Positions 62,264 through 64,000 of a DNA stretch of 64,000 nucleotides are shown here, in pieces. The DNA is from Labilithrix luteola. Its GTDB lineage: Bacteria; Myxococcota_A; Polyangia; Polyangiales; Polyangiaceae. The stretch's first letter is position 1, and every line of letters starts with the position of its first letter. Below the pieces are notes generated by a model. The model saw nothing but the letters and a program-made list of their open reading frames with translations, ran no database searches and was not told the DNA's origin. The translations under genes were made by a program, and so were the position numbers. The DNA is taken from contig NZ_CP012333.1 in NCBI RefSeq assembly GCF_001263205.1, positions 2,356,001 to 2,420,000 on the forward strand, read 5' to 3'.

Positions 62264-62369
62264 AGCGAGCGCAGGGCGCCGGTGTGCGACCCCGATTCGT
62301 TCGTAACCGTCCGACGAACAGCGTCGTGACGGCCTAACGATCTTGCGGGAGCGTGCGTCGGGAGGTCCG

Positions 62370-62693
62370 ATGGCGCGCAGTCAGTGGTCGGAGATTGAAG
62401 CTCGCGGAGTTCTCGAGGCGTGGCGGCGAAGCGGGCTCCCGCTCGAGCGATACGCGCGGCAGCGAGGGATAGTTCCGCAGCGGCTTCACTGGTGGAAGCG
62501 CAAGCTCTCGGCCCTCGAGAAGCTCAGCGCGCCGACGCCGGAGCCGGAGCTGCTCCCTGTGCGAGTGAAGTCAGACTCGCGTCGCGGCGAGCCGGTGACT
62601 GTACTGCTTCGCACTGGCCATATGCTGAAGGTCTCCCACGGCTTCGATGAAGACGCCTTCGCACGCGTCGTCGCGTTGCTCGAGGGCGCGTGA
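62370..62693 (+). CDS. tnpA: IS66 TnpA (accessory protein)
   Basis: 107 residues from ATG 62370 with GGGAGG upstream. MARSQWSEIEARGVLEAWRRSGLPLERYARQRGIVPQRLHWWKRKL is the HTH of IS66 TnpA, and VTVLLRTGHMLKVSHGFDEDAFARVVALLEG its conserved end. It is needed with TnpB and TnpC for IS66 transposition. It overlaps tnpB by a few nt (TGATG). Confidence 0.85.
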   Translation: MARSQWSEIEARGVLEAWRRSGLPLERYARQRGIVPQRLHWWKRKLSALEKLSAPTPEPELLPVRVKSDSRRGEPVTVLLRTGHMLKVSHGFDEDAFARVVALLEGA

Positions 62694-63073
62694 TGCTCGG
62701 ACTGCCGCCGAGTGTTCGCATCTACTTTGCCGCCGAGCCGACCGACATGCGCAAGGGCATCGACGGGCTCCGGGCGATTGTCGAGGCGACGTTGCGCCGA
62801 GATCCGTACGAGGGTCACCTCTTCGTCTTTGTCGGCAAGTCGAAGGACAAGGTGAAGATCCTCTTCTGGGACAGATCCGGTTTCGTCCTCTACATGAAGC
62901 GCCTGGAGAAAGGCAGATTCCAGCTTCCCTTGGTCGACGAGCGACGCAAGCACGTCGAGATGGAGCCCGCGCAGCTCGCGATGCTGCTCGATGGGATCGA
63001 CCTCAACTCGCGTCGCCTGGCTCGGTGGAATCCGAATCCGCAGAAGGGGATCGACACAGATCGGCAGGTGTGA
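62690..63073 (+). CDS. tnpB: IS66 TnpB (Orf2-like)
   Basis: 127 residues. MMLGLPPSVRIYFAAEPTDMRKGIDGLRAIVE opens it, followed by GHLFVFVGKSKDKVKILFWDRSGFVLYMKRLEKGRFQLP, the IS66 Orf2 signature. It ends 13 bp before the next reading frame. Start either GTG 62690 or ATG 62693. Confidence 0.88.
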   Translation: MMLGLPPSVRIYFAAEPTDMRKGIDGLRAIVEATLRRDPYEGHLFVFVGKSKDKVKILFWDRSGFVLYMKRLEKGRFQLPLVDERRKHVEMEPAQLAMLLDGIDLNSRRLARWNPNPQKGIDTDRQV

Positions 63074-63086
63074 TCAAAGCTAGTCG

Positions 63087-64000
63087 ATGGTCATGCCGCC
63101 CATCGACCATGAGTGCTCGCTGAAGCAGTTCGTGACCGAACTGGCCGAACGACTCGAGAAACTCGAGCGCGAGAACGCGCAGCTGAAGAAGTCGCTCTAC
63201 GGCGCGCGCAGCGAGCGGAGCAAGCTGCCGCGAGTGAAGACCGGTGAGCCGGTGACGCCCGAGGAAACGAAGGCAACGCGGCGCGCACGGGCCGAGGCAA
63301 AGCTCAAACTCCAACTTTGAGGTTTGAGCACAAAGTGCCGGAGGTGCTCCGCCGCTGCACCGCGTGCGGTAGTACCGAGCTGACGGCGATGGGGCCGGGC
63401 AAGAGCACGTTCGTGTGGGAGTTCGTGCCGGCGAGCTTCGTGCGCCACGAGCATGTGCAGGAAGTCCTGCGTTGTCGGTGCGGAGGTTGCGTCGTGACCG
63501 CGCCGGGCGCACCGAAGGTGATCGAGAAGGGGCAATACGGCGCGAGCTTCCTTGCTCACCTGGCCGTTGCGAAGTGCGCCGACCATCTGCCGATCTACCG
63601 GCTCGAAAAGGAGTTCGCGCGTAAGGGAATGCCGGTCGCGCGGTCGACGATGAACGAGCTGCTTCATCGCGCGTCGACGCTGCTCGAGCCCGTGTGGAAA
63701 CGATTGCTCGATGTCGTTCGCGAGCGCGACATCGTCCTCGCAGACGAAACCCGACTCCGAATTTTGAAGGGTGACAGCGGCAAGCCCAAGACGGGATTCG
63801 TCTGGACGTTCGGCGCAGCCGATGCGGACGGCGGCTACGACATCGCCTATCAATTCGCCGAAAGCCGCTCCGGCTCCACTCCGAAAGCCGTTCTCGAGGG
63901 CACGAAGGGCGTGCTGCTCGTCGACGGCTACAGCGGTTACAACGACATCGAGAAGATCTCGAGTCGCAAGCGTGCCGCCTGCTTCGCCCGTGTTCGGCGC
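63087..64000 (+). CDS. tnpC: IS66 TnpC transposase (frameshifted, partial)
   Basis: The N-terminal leucine-zipper part (LAERLEKLERENAQLKKSLYGARSERSK) is in one frame and stops at 63320. From about 63305 another frame (-1) continues without a stop: HKVPEVLRRCTACGS, LRCRCGGC (zinc-binding cysteines), VLADETRLRILKGDS (first catalytic Asp), LLVDGYSGYND (second Asp). The final Glu is beyond the window. A single-nt deletion or a programmed shift would explain it. The open part runs off position 64000. Confidence 0.75.

Larger units (their letters stand above)
62303..64000 (+). mobile_element. IS66-family insertion sequence (partial, right end outside window)
   Basis: Three genes in IS66 order (tnpA, tnpB, tnpC) are coupled. 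GTAACCGTCCGACG from 62303 looks like an IS66 left terminus (these begin GTAA). The 8 bp before it (62295-62302, ATTCGTTC) would be the target duplication. The right inverted repeat and the second duplication copy lie beyond position 64000, so this boundary is not confirmed. Confidence 0.7.

Overview
The window looks like a chromosome segment of a myxobacterium (Myxococcota, probably Polyangiales; this is inferred from content, not shown). It has high GC, many secreted lipoproteins with Asp/Ala-rich or cysteine-rich linkers, MopE-like CDG.DNDCDG repeats, a secreted trypsin with a MYXO-CTERM-like tail, and a 1,698-residue kinase/AAA/GAF/histidine-kinase hybrid. Large parts are accessory: pseudogenes, remnants and tRNA 3'-end scars are frequent.

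Layout. 0.1-5.9 kb: YceI and a divergent LysR regulator, a tRNA-type 3'-end scar, VOC proteins, small lipoproteins and an AraC regulator. 6.0-9.0 kb: an AhpD-like protein without its cysteines, then a degraded cyanate locus (deaminase, cyanase cynS, an internally deleted cynT, divergent cynR). 9.1-13.3 kb: two SDR enzymes, a DUF3237 protein and two LysR regulators. 13.3-24.0 kb: M23 peptidase lipoprotein, an 18-cysteine Csp-like protein with a MerR regulator, a frameshifted GST with a TetR regulator, large Cys-rich lipoproteins, a YjdF-like protein and a broken HNH-family gene. 24.4-27.5 kb: GNAT, MFS exporter and divergent LysR. 27.6-32.7 kb: the giant signalling kinase.

32.7-40.7 kb is a compact block in actinobacterial style: two alpha/beta hydrolases with a divergent MarR gene and palindromic operator, then VanS/VanR-like two-component genes divergent from a VanY-like D,D-carboxypeptidase and a MacB/FtsX-type ABC transporter. 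The last three genes overlap by 1-4 nt and form one operon.

40.8-56.3 kb returns to myxobacterial surface proteins: trypsin lipoprotein, an outer-membrane-type protein broken at a run of nine C, a LuxR regulator, a Vps62/beta-propeller/double-ricin lectin, propeller and kelch lipoproteins, and a decayed HerA-like ATPase. 56.5-62.2 kb is an integration hot spot: a tRNA-Gly(GCC) 3' half, further tRNA 3'-end relics, two tyrosine-recombinase remnants, and a cargo of two divergent genes with HEPN-like features plus an HTH protein. This cargo is the best candidate for an undescribed, possibly antiphage, system. From 62.3 kb to the end lies an IS66-type element that runs off the window.
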